Source of the DNA: Patescibacteria group bacterium
Lineage (GTDB): Bacteria; Patescibacteriota; Microgenomatia; UBA8517
Length of the DNA stretch: 38,251 nt
NCBI GenBank assembly: GCA_022562395.1
Contig: JADFPI010000007.1
Coordinates: forward strand, 1-38,251
Reading direction: 5' to 3'
Both the position numbers and the translations under genes were made by a program. Of this stretch, positions 1 to 6,417 are shown one piece after another. Numbering within the stretch: position 1 is the stretch's first letter; each line of letters begins with the position of its first letter. The notes beneath the pieces are model-generated. The model made no database searches. It had not been told where the DNA came from and was given only the letters and a program-made list of their open reading frames with translations.

Positions 1-265
1 CAAAATCTTTTCTTTTAACATCTTTGCTGAATTTTTCAGTAGGAAGGGTAATCTTTCCAAACCAAATAAGGCCGGAAAGGTCTCCTTTTTTATCTACCAA
101 AGTGTAAATACTTTTCTTCTCTTTTCTCCACTTCTCAAACGTCTTTTTGTCTTTGAAGCGGACAGGGTCAGAAGTGTATCTTTTAACTTGGGAATCGGTT
201 TTTGAGTAATGAAGAAGCTGTTTTATTTGACCTTGAGTTATTCCAGAAGCTACCTTGAAAGCCAT
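1..265 (-). CDS. GNAT-like acetyltransferase, N-terminal part, cut by window edge
   Basis: An open frame of 88 codons runs from an ATG at 265 off the left edge without a stop. It is missing from the ORF track only because it has no stop in the window. The protein starts MAFKVASGITQ and contains YTSDPVRFKD, a charged stretch FEKWRKEKK and the strand pair IYTLVDKKGDLSGLIWFGK. That last part looks like the first beta strands of GNAT N-acetyltransferases, where a sequence such as 'VDKKGDLSGLIWF' precedes the acetyl-CoA site. The acetyl-CoA loop itself would lie outside the window, so the family call is tentative. It starts 15 nt after the stop of the HTH gene on the same strand, so the two are probably co-transcribed. 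Confidence 0.5.
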   Translation of the reverse strand, partial: MAFKVASGITQGQIKQLLHYSKTDSQVKRYTSDPVRFKDKKTFEKWRKEKKSIYTLVDKKGDLSGLIWFGKITLPTEKFSKDVKRKDF

Positions 266-280
266 TGGGGAATTGTAAAG

Positions 281-466
281 CTATCTTTCCTCCATAACTT
301 TACTCATCATAAATTCAAGAAGGTCGGCTCTGGCAATGATATAAACTCCATATTTACCGGCGAGTTTGGTGGCTTTTAGTTTTCGGGAGCGAATTAAACG
401 CCGTATTGTGGCAGGGTGTTTTTTAAAATATTTGGCAGCTTCTTTGACTGTGAGATAGTCCTTCAC
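281..466 (-). CDS. Excisionase/MerR-type helix-turn-helix protein, 61 aa
   Basis: A single small DNA-binding domain. The sequence YLTVKEAAKYFKKHPATIRRLIRSRKL is the typical HTH_17 (excisionase-family) pattern: a 'T-x-x-E-A-A' first helix followed by 'TIRRLI' as recognition helix, then a short beta wing (KLAGKYGVYIIARADL). The start is GTG at 466, supported by a promoter whose -10 box ends 8 nt upstream. Such stand-alone proteins are found as phage or plasmid excisionases and as small regulators; nothing here says which. No integrase is visible in the window, although tRNA genes with duplicated 3' ends lie immediately upstream. It probably forms a two-gene unit with the GNAT-like gene. Confidence 0.75.
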   Translation of the reverse strand: MKDYLTVKEAAKYFKKHPATIRRLIRSRKLKATKLAGKYGVYIIARADLLEFMMSKVMEER

Positions 467-474
467 AGAGCTTA

Positions 475-480
475 ATTATA
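475..480 (-). promoter_or_regulatory. Extended -10 promoter of the HTH gene
   Basis: On the minus strand the sequence reads TGATATAAT, a consensus extended -10 element. The hexamer ends 8 nt before the GTG start, so the transcript would begin at or within a few bases of the start codon. No convincing -35 is seen. Confidence 0.6.
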
Positions 481-510
481 TCACAATATAAATCTGTATA
501 TCATCTATGC

Positions 511-764
511 TGCTGCGGGGCAGGGTATCACTTCGTTTCCAACTTCGGACTACCTTTGCTGCCCACTTGCCATGCACCGAATGGTGCGTGGCTGCGGGGC
601 AGGTCCCTAGATCCCGTAAAACTGGAGATTTACCGTGCACATTCAACACTTGCGCACCACTAAAGCACTACCCTTCAAGATACGTGTATTATTTGTATAT
701 TCCCTCGTGCTGCTGCACTCGCGATATTCGGCAACGTTTTGCCTCTAGCTGCGGGGCAGGGATT
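511..764. repeat. Repeated tRNA-Gln 3'-end fragments at ~79-nt spacing
   Basis: The motif GCTGCGGGGCAGG occurs at 512, 591 and 748, and a fourth time at 827 as the true 3' end of tRNA-Gln. The copy at 748 shares 17 bases with the tRNA. Starting positions differ by 79, 157 and 79 nt, i.e. one slot of a 79-nt ladder (around 670) is empty. The bases between copies are not alike and do not fold as tRNAs. The 591 slot is preceded by a perfect-looking hairpin (569-592, loop GAAT). The stretch 467-827 otherwise holds no credible gene: the listed ORFs there are shadows. Confidence 0.7.
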
Positions 765-827
765 GCCTGACTCCTTCGGAGACTCCGCTTTTCCCTGCTC
801 CCTTGCTTCGCGAACTGCGTTTGCTTG

Positions 828-898
828 CTGCGGGGCAGGGATTCGAACCCCGATTAGCGGCTCCAAAGACCGCTGTCCTACCATTAGACGACCCCGCA
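828..898 (-). tRNA. tRNA-Gln (anticodon TTG)
   Basis: The minus strand gives a complete cloverleaf of 71 nt. The acceptor stem is TGCGGGG/CCCCGCA, the D-arm begins GTCTAATGGTAGGAC, and the anticodon stem GCGGT/GCCGC closes the loop CTTTGGA, giving anticodon TTG. The T-arm is CGGGG-TTCGAAT-CCCTG. The discriminator is G. No CCA is encoded. Confidence 0.93.
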
Positions 899-902
899 TC
901 AG

Positions 903-974
903 TGAGCCCGGGAGGACTCGAACCTCCAACCTGCTGGTTAAAAGCCAGATGCTCTACCATTGAGCTACGGGCCC
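903..974 (-). tRNA. tRNA-Lys (anticodon TTT)
   Basis: The minus strand folds into a 72-nt cloverleaf: acceptor GGGCCCG/CGGGCTC, D-arm TAGCTCAATGGTAGAGCA, anticodon loop CTTTTAA (anticodon TTT), and T-loop GGTTCGAGTCC. One mismatch lies at the base of the anticodon stem. Discriminator A; CCA not encoded. It lies 4 nt upstream of tRNA-Gln on the same strand, so the two are likely processed from one transcript. Confidence 0.93.
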
Positions 975-1044
975 TCGTCAAAACTAGCTCCACCTTTCGC
1001 AAACCGCTTCCGCTTTTTTGCTTACCGCTCCCTGTTTCTCCTCT

Positions 1045-1066
1045 CAAAATTCCTTCCGGAATTTTG
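1045..1066. repeat. Perfect 9-bp inverted repeat between tRNAs
   Basis: CAAAATTCC (1045-1053) and GGAATTTTG (1058-1066) are exact reverse complements around a 4-nt loop. It lies in the 150-nt spacer between tRNA-Glu and tRNA-Lys. It has no T-run on either side, so it is more likely a processing or repeat element than a terminator. The rest of the spacer is pyrimidine-rich and holds no gene. Confidence 0.6.
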
Positions 1067-1087
1067 TATTTAATTTACAGAATCACC

Positions 1088-1123
1088 CTTCGACACGCAC
1101 AGTTTACACTGAGCCTGCCGAAG
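1088..1123. repeat. Palindromic 'CTTCGAC...GCCGAAG' intergenic repeat
   Basis: A 36-nt imperfect inverted repeat (13 of 16 positions paired, loop TTAC). It is directly 3' of tRNA-Glu. The CCCTTCGAC / GAGCCTG core resembles the palindromic elements found inside genes at 5440 and 13990, so it is probably an intergenic member of one family. Confidence 0.6.
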
Positions 1124-1125
1124 TG

Positions 1126-1198
1126 TGACCCCACGGGGAGTCGAACCCCGGTTTTCGGGATGAAAACCCGATGTCCTAGACCACTAGACGATGGGGCC
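1126..1198 (-). tRNA. tRNA-Glu (anticodon TTC)
   Basis: The minus strand gives a 73-nt cloverleaf: acceptor GGCCCCA/TGGGGTC, D-arm CGTCTAGTGGTCTAGGACA, anticodon stem TCGGG/CCCGA around loop TTTTCAT (anticodon TTC), and T-arm CGGGG-TTCGACT-CCCCG. Discriminator A; CCA not encoded. It is divergent from the reductase gene that begins at 1269. Confidence 0.93.
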
Positions 1199-1223
1199 TC
1201 GAAAGCTCGAGGCTAGGACGTAT

Positions 1224-1254
1224 TTTACCATTTATTTACCCTTGATGCTATAAT
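1224..1254 (+). promoter_or_regulatory. Extended -10 promoter of the RibD-like gene
   Basis: TGCTATAAT (1246-1254) is a perfect extended -10, with a weak -35 (TTTACC, 1224-1229). Transcription should start near 1261. That leaves an 8-nt leader for the GTG at 1269 or about 20 nt for the ATG at 1281. Confidence 0.7.
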
Positions 1255-1268
1255 ATCTCAAGGCTAAC

Positions 1269-2135
1269 GTGTCAAACACCATGACTACCCCGGAAATCAG
1301 ACAAATAGAGCCAGAAGAAAAACCAGTTCAACTTGAAGGTATGTATTTAAATCACAACCTCCAAGAATTAGCAAAAAAACTTGGCAGACCGGTTGTTATC
1401 GCCAATTACATAACTGACTTAAATGATGTAATCGCAGTTAAAGATGTACGAGGTGCCCCTGAAAAACTTAAAAATCCTTCAGATTGGAGACTCTTTCAAG
1501 AGCTTACTGCCCAGGCTGATGTAATCATTACCGGCACAAGCTATATGAGTGAGTTTGCGGGAAAGGGTGAAAGTGGTCAAAACGTCCTCACTCAATTCGA
1601 CAAAGGTGGTACTTTTGAGGGTTTAGGAGATTGGAGAGATCAAAATAGTCTTAAAAGAAACCCCGACCTTGTGGTCGTAAGTAGGAGTTTGAACTTTAGT
1701 ATTCCCAAAACAATTTCCGAAAGCGGAAGAAAGATTTTTATATTCACCATCGATTCGATGCAAGATAGCGAGAAAGCCAAAGAGCTTAAAAAAGCCGGAG
1801 CCACGGTTATCGGGTCAGGGAAAGAAGGAGTTGATGGAACAGTGATGGTTAATCGCTTAGGCCAAGAAGGCTATAAAGTTATCAAATTGACGACAGGACC
1901 ACGTGTTCTTAAAATTCTTATGGACGCAAAAGTTCTCGACCGGCTCTATATTACAAGAGTTAATAGAACAATTACAGACGATCTAGCAAATGCAGTAACT
2001 GTCCTTAAAGACAAAAGAGTTGATGGCCTGTTAAATGAAGGGTTTAGGCGTATTAAAAGATATAGGCAGGATAAGGTTACGACAAACGACGGTTATACCA
2101 CTTCTCAAGAATTTCTAGTCTATGAAAAAGCTTGA
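1269..2135 (+). CDS. RibD C-terminal domain (dihydrofolate-reductase-like) protein
   Basis: The 288-aa protein has the fold pattern of the RibD C-terminal/DHFR-like reductases. An early strand 'RPVVIANYITDLND' is followed by 'DWRLFQELTAQADVIITGTSYM' (the substrate and NADPH-side helix) and a late 'KVIKLTTGPRVLKILMDAKVLDRLYITR', matching the 'L.EGG..L...L...LVDE' core of pyrimidine reductases. Members reduce the ribosyl-aminopyrimidine of riboflavin synthesis or unknown heterocycles. No other rib gene is nearby, so the substrate is open. GTG at 1269 is the first start, with AAGG just before it; ATG at 1281 is a fair alternative. It overlaps the next gene by 14 nt, so the two are translated together. 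Confidence 0.75.
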   Translation: MSNTMTTPEIRQIEPEEKPVQLEGMYLNHNLQELAKKLGRPVVIANYITDLNDVIAVKDVRGAPEKLKNPSDWRLFQELTAQADVIITGTSYMSEFAGKGESGQNVLTQFDKGGTFEGLGDWRDQNSLKRNPDLVVVSRSLNFSIPKTISESGRKIFIFTIDSMQDSEKAKELKKAGATVIGSGKEGVDGTVMVNRLGQEGYKVIKLTTGPRVLKILMDAKVLDRLYITRVNRTITDDLANAVTVLKDKRVDGLLNEGFRRIKRYRQDKVTTNDGYTTSQEFLVYEKA

Positions 2136-2646
2136 CGCAAAAAAGCTTCGCAAGTCTGAACCGACTCCCGAGGAACTGAAAAAGATCAAAAGAAACCCTA
2201 TTTATTTTGTTTTAGATGAGATTTTGGATACTTTTAATGTGGGAAGCATGTTTCGTCTGGCAGATGCGGTAGCTGCAGAAAAAATTTATCTTTGCGGCAA
2301 GATGGAAACTCCCCCATCCTCAAGGATTCATAAAGCTGCAGTTGGAACCGAGGCTTGGGTGCAGTGGGACAAAGTAGATTCAGTGACTAAGTTAATTAAG
2401 CGATTAAGAAATCAAGGAACATATATAATTGCTGTTGAACAAGACCCACAAGCTATTAGCTATCAGAGCTTAGAGCCTAGGTTTCCGGTAGCATTAGTTT
2501 TAGGGCACGAAACAAAAGGGATATCAAAAAAAGTGCTAAAAGAGGCGGATGTAATTGTCGAGCTTCCTTTGCTTGGCATCAACAAATCCTTCAATGTCTG
2601 GGGCTCTGCAGCCGTAGTGGCATATAAAGTTCTTGAAGCTCTCTAA
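2122..2646 (+). CDS. TrmH/SpoU-family RNA 2'-O-methyltransferase
   Basis: A 174-aa SPOUT methyltransferase without the N-terminal substrate-binding domain of larger TrmH or RlmB proteins. All three family motifs are present: motif 1 NVGSMFRLADA (around residue 40), motif 2 LVLGHETKGIS (around 122) and motif 3 VELPLLGINKSFNVWGSAAV near the C-terminus, which form the trefoil-knot SAM site. The family methylates ribose 2'-O in tRNA or rRNA, so the target cannot be named from sequence. It overlaps the RibD-like gene and ends 25 nt before the convergent dsbA. The gap holds only an AATTAAC-type low-complexity tract. Confidence 0.88.
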   Translation: MKKLDAKKLRKSEPTPEELKKIKRNPIYFVLDEILDTFNVGSMFRLADAVAAEKIYLCGKMETPPSSRIHKAAVGTEAWVQWDKVDSVTKLIKRLRNQGTYIIAVEQDPQAISYQSLEPRFPVALVLGHETKGISKKVLKEADVIVELPLLGINKSFNVWGSAAVVAYKVLEAL

Positions 2647-2670
2647 TTAACGAATTAACTAATCAACTAA

Positions 2671-3483
2671 TTAACTGCCTAAGGCCTCGTCAATTGTGAC
2701 TTTTAAAGAGTCGTAAGGAAGGGCCCCCGGTATAAACCAAGCCTCTCCTTTACTATTTACCACAAAGCTCCCAGGAGTACCGGTTACTCCTGAAGCCAGA
2801 CCACCCTGGTAATCTGCTTCAACACGTTCTGCATATCTTCCGCTATCAAGGCAGTCCTTAAAACTGCTTTGATTAAGTCCCACTTCCCCGGCTAACCCTG
2901 GTAAATCGTCCAGATTTAAACCGTTATTGGAAGGGGTGGCTTCGAATATTTTATCCAAAAGCGCCCAAAACCCATCGTCTCCCCCAAGTTCTCCTGCACA
3001 CTCAACTGCTTCGGCTTCCTTATCGGCCTTTGAATGAAGGGTGTCCAGAGGAAAATGTCGGTAAACCCAGGCAACTTGACCATCATATTCATCAACTGCT
3101 TGCTGTACAGTTGGGTGAAATCTCTTGCAAAAAGGGCATTCCAAATCCGAATACTCAATCAAAAACACTTGTGCGTCTCTTGAGCCTTTAACGTGGTCTT
3201 CGGCTGACACTGCCGGAATTTTTGATGCCTGGTCTTCTGGAAGTTTACCACCTGCAGTAGGAGGAGGAGCAGCTCCTTGATCACCAGTCCCTTGATCACC
3301 CGTGCCGGTTGTTCCAGTGGTTGTAATTGGTCCTGTCCCACCTTGCTCAAGTGACTTAACTTTCTGCAAAAGAGTTCCTACAAGAAATGCCAGACCAATT
3401 GAAAGAACTAAAAGAAATGGAACCATTTTCTCAAAAGCTGAAGACTTCTTTTTTGGGGATGTTTTCTCTACTTCTTCAGACAT
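2671..3483 (-). CDS. Membrane-anchored DsbA-like thiol-disulfide oxidoreductase (copy 1)
   Basis: A signal-anchored protein of 270 aa. A short Lys-rich cytoplasmic start is followed by one membrane segment (PFLLVLSIGLAFLVGTLL), a Gly/Thr-rich linker and a DsbA/thioredoxin_4 domain. The active site CPFC sits in YSDLECPFCKRFHP and the cis-proline loop is GVTGTPGSF. The track start at 3600 overlaps trxB by 85 nt; the ATG at 3483 (MSEEVEK) fits better and leaves a 32-nt gap, with an alternative ATG at 3492. It acts outside the membrane, presumably oxidising or isomerising exported proteins. It is the last gene of the trxA-trxB cluster and has a close paralogue at 16754-17539 with the same layout. 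Confidence 0.9.
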   Translation of the reverse strand: MSEEVEKTSPKKKSSAFEKMVPFLLVLSIGLAFLVGTLLQKVKSLEQGGTGPITTTGTTGTGDQGTGDQGAAPPPTAGGKLPEDQASKIPAVSAEDHVKGSRDAQVFLIEYSDLECPFCKRFHPTVQQAVDEYDGQVAWVYRHFPLDTLHSKADKEAEAVECAGELGGDDGFWALLDKIFEATPSNNGLNLDDLPGLAGEVGLNQSSFKDCLDSGRYAERVEADYQGGLASGVTGTPGSFVVNSKGEAWFIPGALPYDSLKVTIDEALGS

Positions 3484-3515
3484 ACCCAACATTCTGCCTG
3501 CAAACTTAAAGTGTG

Positions 3516-4577
3516 TCAAGCACCTGCAGACTGTTTTCCTTGGGTTTCCTTTTCCCTCAACCCATCCAAATACTTTAAAACATCCATTGCTGCCATGCAA
3601 CCAAACCCTGCAGCAGTTACTGCTTGCTTGTAATGGTAATCATGAACGTCTCCTGCAACATAAACGCCCGGCAGGTTTGTCCTGGTGTGGTCATGAACTA
3701 CAACATAGCCTTTTTGGTCAAGTTCAATTGGGCCCTTGAAAACGTCAGTATCGGGCTTATGGCCGATGGCAACGAAAACTCCTTCAATCGGCATTTCCCA
3801 AAAAAGAAAGCCTTCTTTTTCCTCGATAATTTTACCTTTGTAATTATTAATTTTCCCGTCCTTAAGCTCCTGTGCCCGCCTTGAATCAAGTTTTGTCTTA
3901 AGACTAATTGCGGAAAGCTTTTCCTGTCCCAACACCTTAGTTACCTCGGTCTCCCAAATTACATCGACTTTTGCGTCAAAAATCTTCTTCTGCATCGCAG
4001 CTGATGCGCGAAATTCGCCTTTTCTGTGAACAATGGTTACCGAGGTCGCGTACTTTGTAAGAACCAGGGCTTCTTCCATTGCCGAATCACCACCGCCTAT
4101 CACCAGAACTTGTTTACCTTTGTAAAACGGAGCGTCACACGGCGCACAAGAAGAAACTCCCCTGCCAATTAGCTCTTTCTCCCCGGGGACTCCGAGCCAC
4201 CGAGTTAGGGCACCAGTGGCAATAATAACTGTTCTTGCAAAATACTTTTGTCCCCCGGCAGAAAGCTCGAATGGCTTTTTGTTAAAATCTACGTGCTCGA
4301 CACTTTTTTCAACAAACTCTCCACCAAAACGAGTTGCGTGCTCGCGCATCTTTTGCATAAGCTCCGGCCCCTGAATCCCGGGCATAGCCGGATAATTATC
4401 AACTTCTGTTGTTAGCATAAGCTGCCCTCCCCATTTTTCTCCCCCTAAAATAAGGGTTGAGACAGCTCCCCGAGTGGTATAGATTGCCGCCGTTAGAGAA
4501 GCTGGGCCTGAACCTATTATGGCAACATCCCAAGGTTCGCCTTCCTTGGGTTTTGGAGCAAATACTTCTTCGTCCAT
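3516..4577 (-). CDS. trxB: Thioredoxin reductase
   Basis: A 353-aa low-molecular-weight thioredoxin reductase. It has the FAD-binding motif GSGPAS near the N-terminus, the redox pair CAPC (C147/C150 in the track numbering; most relatives have CATC), an NADPH-binding GGGDSAMEEA just after it, and the C-terminal FAD motif GVYVAGDV. An insertion of about 20 residues (DSRRAQELKDGKINNYKG) sits in the region following the NADPH domain. The track start is TTG at 4586; the ATG at 4577 (MDEEVF) is more likely. The enzyme moves electrons from NADPH to TrxA, encoded two genes upstream. Confidence 0.93.
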   Translation of the reverse strand: MDEEVFAPKPKEGEPWDVAIIGSGPASLTAAIYTTRGAVSTLILGGEKWGGQLMLTTEVDNYPAMPGIQGPELMQKMREHATRFGGEFVEKSVEHVDFNKKPFELSAGGQKYFARTVIIATGALTRWLGVPGEKELIGRGVSSCAPCDAPFYKGKQVLVIGGGDSAMEEALVLTKYATSVTIVHRKGEFRASAAMQKKIFDAKVDVIWETEVTKVLGQEKLSAISLKTKLDSRRAQELKDGKINNYKGKIIEEKEGFLFWEMPIEGVFVAIGHKPDTDVFKGPIELDQKGYVVVHDHTRTNLPGVYVAGDVHDYHYKQAVTAAGFGCMAAMDVLKYLDGLREKETQGKQSAGA

Positions 4578-4628
4578 AAAAAACAATTACTACTATCTCT
4601 CATTTTAGCTTAGCAGCACAGTCAAGGT

Positions 4629-4967
4629 TTAAGCGGTAGGTGTACCGCTCGGTGTTCCTGTTCCTTCCCCCTCCTCCGTTTCTTCGCTGCCAGTCCCTCC
4701 TGATGCATTTGGGTCAGGGGTTGTTGAGGCTGGCGAGTCGGTCGTTACGGGCTCTGAAGGAGCAGCCGGTGCTGCCGGATCCGGAGTTGTAGCAGCGGGT
4801 GGCTCAGTGGACGCAGCTGGTACGGCAGGAGCGGTTGGTTCAGATGGCGCAGGTGATGCTCCAGCCGCTGGTTCATCTCCTGTACCCGTAGTTTGACCAC
4901 CAGTACCGGTATCTTGTGCGGGTGGCGTACCAGTTGGCTGGTCTGTTGTCTTATCTTGATCGTCCAA
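4629..4967 (-). CDS. Pro/Thr/Ala-rich low-complexity protein, 112 aa
   Basis: The whole protein is disordered and acidic, built from T, G, P, A, S, E and D with no Cys, no aromatic residue and no membrane segment or signal peptide. Start is TTG at 4967, placed 2 nt after the trxA stop and preceded by a GGGGGTGAT Shine-Dalgarno inside the end of trxA. The coupling to trxA and the good ribosome site argue that it is translated. The composition resembles the linkers of the two DsbA proteins of this window. Function unknown; a hydrophilic linker or surface-associated protein that lost its anchor would fit. Confidence 0.6.
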   Translation of the reverse strand: MDDQDKTTDQPTGTPPAQDTGTGGQTTGTGDEPAAGASPAPSEPTAPAVPAASTEPPAATTPDPAAPAAPSEPVTTDSPASTTPDPNASGGTGSEETEEGEGTGTPSGTPTA

Positions 4968-4969
4968 AG

Positions 4970-5305
4970 TTAATCACCCCCTTCTTCTATTCCTTTTTTT
5001 ATAATATCCTCGAATGCTTTTTTTCCTGCAAATCCGATTTGTCGCCCAATTTCTTTTCCGCCTTTATAAAGAATTGTCGTCGGGATACTCATAACATCAT
5101 AGTCCTGGGCCGACTTTTGATTAGCGTCAACATCAAGTTTGGCTATCAATACTTTATCTTTATACTCTTCTGAAAGCTCCTCGAGCACAGGCTCGGCCAT
5201 TTTACAAGGGCCGCACCAGGCTGCCCAAAAGTCTACCAGTATGGGTTTTTCTGATTTTAAAACCTTTTCTCCAAAGTCTGCGTCTGTTACATCAAAGGTT
5301 GCCAT
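4970..5305 (-). CDS. trxA: Thioredoxin
   Basis: A classical cytoplasmic thioredoxin of 111 aa, with active site WCGPC following VDFWAA, cis-proline MSIPTT, and a C-terminal helix. The track begins at a GTG (5314). The ATG at 5305 (MATFDV) is preferred because a good promoter (TTGACG-18 nt-TATAGT) ends 7 nt before it, leaving no room for a leader upstream of the GTG. It is reduced by TrxB from the same cluster and would supply electrons to CcdA-type membrane proteins and to cytosolic reductases. Confidence 0.93.
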   Translation of the reverse strand: MATFDVTDADFGEKVLKSEKPILVDFWAAWCGPCKMAEPVLEELSEEYKDKVLIAKLDVDANQKSAQDYDVMSIPTTILYKGGKEIGRQIGFAGKKAFEDIIKKGIEEGGD

Positions 5306-5312
5306 GTTTTTC

Positions 5313-5342
5313 ACTATAGCTTCTTTGTCAAGTTTACGTCAA
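5313..5342 (-). promoter_or_regulatory. trxA promoter
   Basis: Minus strand: TTGACG (5342-5337), an 18-nt spacer, then TATAGT (5318-5313). The -10 ends 7 nt before the trxA ATG. It overlaps the 3' end of the upstream deacetylase-fold gene, so trxA has its own promoter. Confidence 0.65.
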
Positions 5343-6253
5343 CCCCTAAGTCCACTGATAAACTCATGCCAAATCTCAGGAACTTGTCTTGAATATCCCC
5401 CAGCAAAAAGTACTGCCATCGGTATTCTCTCCGGTTTGGCCTGAGCGAACGAAGCGAGTCGAAGGGCAATTTCTCCATAAGTTTCCATCTCCAAATTAAA
5501 ACCGGCCAGGGGGTCGCCTTTGTAAGTATCCGCACCAAAGACAATAACTAAGATATCAGGTCTAAATTCTTTGATTCTCTCCAAGGCTTCGTCCAAAACT
5601 GGCAAGTATTCTTTTTCAGTTGTTCCGGACGGTAAAGGATAATTTATGTTAAACCCTTTTCCTTTTCCCTCACCAATTTGGCCTGTGAAGCCTGTTCCGG
5701 GATAAAAAAAGGCTGGGTCCTGGTGAATTGAGATTGTCAAAACAGTTGGGTCGCTGTAAAAAATCTCTTGGGTTCCGTTTCCCGCATGAACATCAACGTC
5801 CAAAACCGCAGCCCTCTTAATCTTAGACTTAGACTGAAACTTCTTAATTGCTATTGCATGGTCGTTAAAGATACAAAAGCCTGAAGAATTGTTAGTTTCG
5901 GCGTGGTGAAGCCCTCCTAAAGTGTTGACCGCCAAACCATCTCTCAACGCTATCTCAAAGGCTTTTATTGTGCCTCCAACCGAGTAGTACGCAGCCTCAA
6001 GATTATCAGGATTAATTTGAGTATCAACGCTTAAATATCCCTTCTCTTTAGCAAGTTTTTTAACTCTTTGTAAGTATTTTTCAGTATGAACTAGTAAAAT
6101 GTCAGAATCTTTTGCTTTCGGTGCCTCAACTAATTGATAATTCAAACCTCTAACCTCTAATAAACTAATAAACTCTTTCGCCCTTTCCGGCCAAAAGGGG
6201 TGACCGGCCTCAAAGTGATATTTCAAATATTTCGAGCTATATATAATCTTCAC
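5339..6253 (-). CDS. Histone-deacetylase-fold (AcuC/class II HDAC-like) amidohydrolase
   Basis: A 304-aa zinc deacylase. The motifs are in order: GGLHHAE (His pair), CIFNDHAIAI, VLDVDVHAGNGTQEIF (zinc Asp and His), ISIHQDP..FYPGTG, INYPLPSGT, FGADTYKGDPL (second zinc Asp) and LFAGGYS (catalytic Tyr). Bacterial members deacetylate acetyl-CoA synthetase, polyamines or unknown amides; the substrate here cannot be read. Start is GTG at 6253, supported by a TATAAT ending 8 nt upstream. Residues near LASFAQAKPER are encoded by a CTTCGACTCGC repeat (5440-5466) that looks inserted in frame. It lies at the edge of the gene-remnant junction. Confidence 0.9.
   Translation of the reverse strand: MKIIYSSKYLKYHFEAGHPFWPERAKEFISLLEVRGLNYQLVEAPKAKDSDILLVHTEKYLQRVKKLAKEKGYLSVDTQINPDNLEAAYYSVGGTIKAFEIALRDGLAVNTLGGLHHAETNNSSGFCIFNDHAIAIKKFQSKSKIKRAAVLDVDVHAGNGTQEIFYSDPTVLTISIHQDPAFFYPGTGFTGQIGEGKGKGFNINYPLPSGTTEKEYLPVLDEALERIKEFRPDILVIVFGADTYKGDPLAGFNLEMETYGEIALRLASFAQAKPERIPMAVLFAGGYSRQVPEIWHEFISGLRG
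5440..5466. repeat. CTTCGAC-type repeat inside the deacetylase gene
   Basis: The minus strand reads CCCTTCGACTCGCTTCG followed by TTCGCTCAGG. The same CCCTTCGAC/CTCAG pieces occur in the intergenic palindrome at 1088-1123 and in the hydrolase gene near 13990. It keeps the reading frame. Confidence 0.5.
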
Positions 6254-6261
6254 CAGAAACT

Positions 6262-6267
6262 ATTATA
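6262..6267 (-). promoter_or_regulatory. -10 box of the deacetylase-fold gene
   Basis: TATAAT on the minus strand (6267-6262), ending 8 nt before the GTG at 6253. It lies next to the stop codon of the CopA remnant, so old coding sequence now serves as promoter. No clear -35. Confidence 0.6.
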
Positions 6268-6340
6268 ACTTAACGCTACGAAGCCTTAGCGCATTGGCAA
6301 CAACAATAATTGAGAAGGCGGCAATGAAACTAATGCAAAA
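6263..6340 (-). pseudogene. C-terminal remnant of a CopA-type copper P-type ATPase
   Basis: In one minus-strand frame the sequence reads ISFIAAFSIIVVANALRLR and ends SVKL-stop. This matches the very C-terminus of copper-transporting P1B ATPases, which typically end in 'AMAFSSVSVVLNALRLRR'. Nothing of the ATPase body is present upstream; the frame is instead entered from a different short reading frame. It is a 25-codon leftover. Confidence 0.65.
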
Positions 6341-6414
6341 AGGCCGACAATAATAAGAACTGGTTTGTAAGTCTCTAAAAAGGCCCTTTTGTGTTCAGTT
6401 TTTGCAGTTTTCAC
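6289..6414 (-). pseudogene. Truncated start of a small membrane protein
   Basis: A GTG at 6414 opens a 41-codon frame (MKTAKTEHKRAFLETYKPVLIIVGLFALVSL...). It looks like the N-terminus of a membrane protein with its first transmembrane helix. The helix then runs into the CopA remnant in another frame and soon stops, so the gene was cut by recombination. It begins 4 nt after the stop of the thioredoxin-fold gene, i.e. it was once the next gene of the mer-like operon. The intact family is not recognised with confidence. Confidence 0.5.
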
Positions 6415-6417
6415 CGA

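Noticed and set aside
511-843. CRISPR-like array
   Set aside because: The repeats are only 13-17 nt, one rung is missing, the spacers are about 65 nt and no cas gene is present; the repeat equals a tRNA 3' end.
507-1216. ORFs of 74-137 aa over the tRNA region on both strands
   Set aside because: They run across three clear tRNA genes and repeat fragments, have no ribosome sites and no protein-like motifs.
2671-3600. Upstream start of dsbA copy 1 at 3600
   Set aside because: It overlaps trxB by 85 nt and adds residues before a typical basic signal-anchor start.
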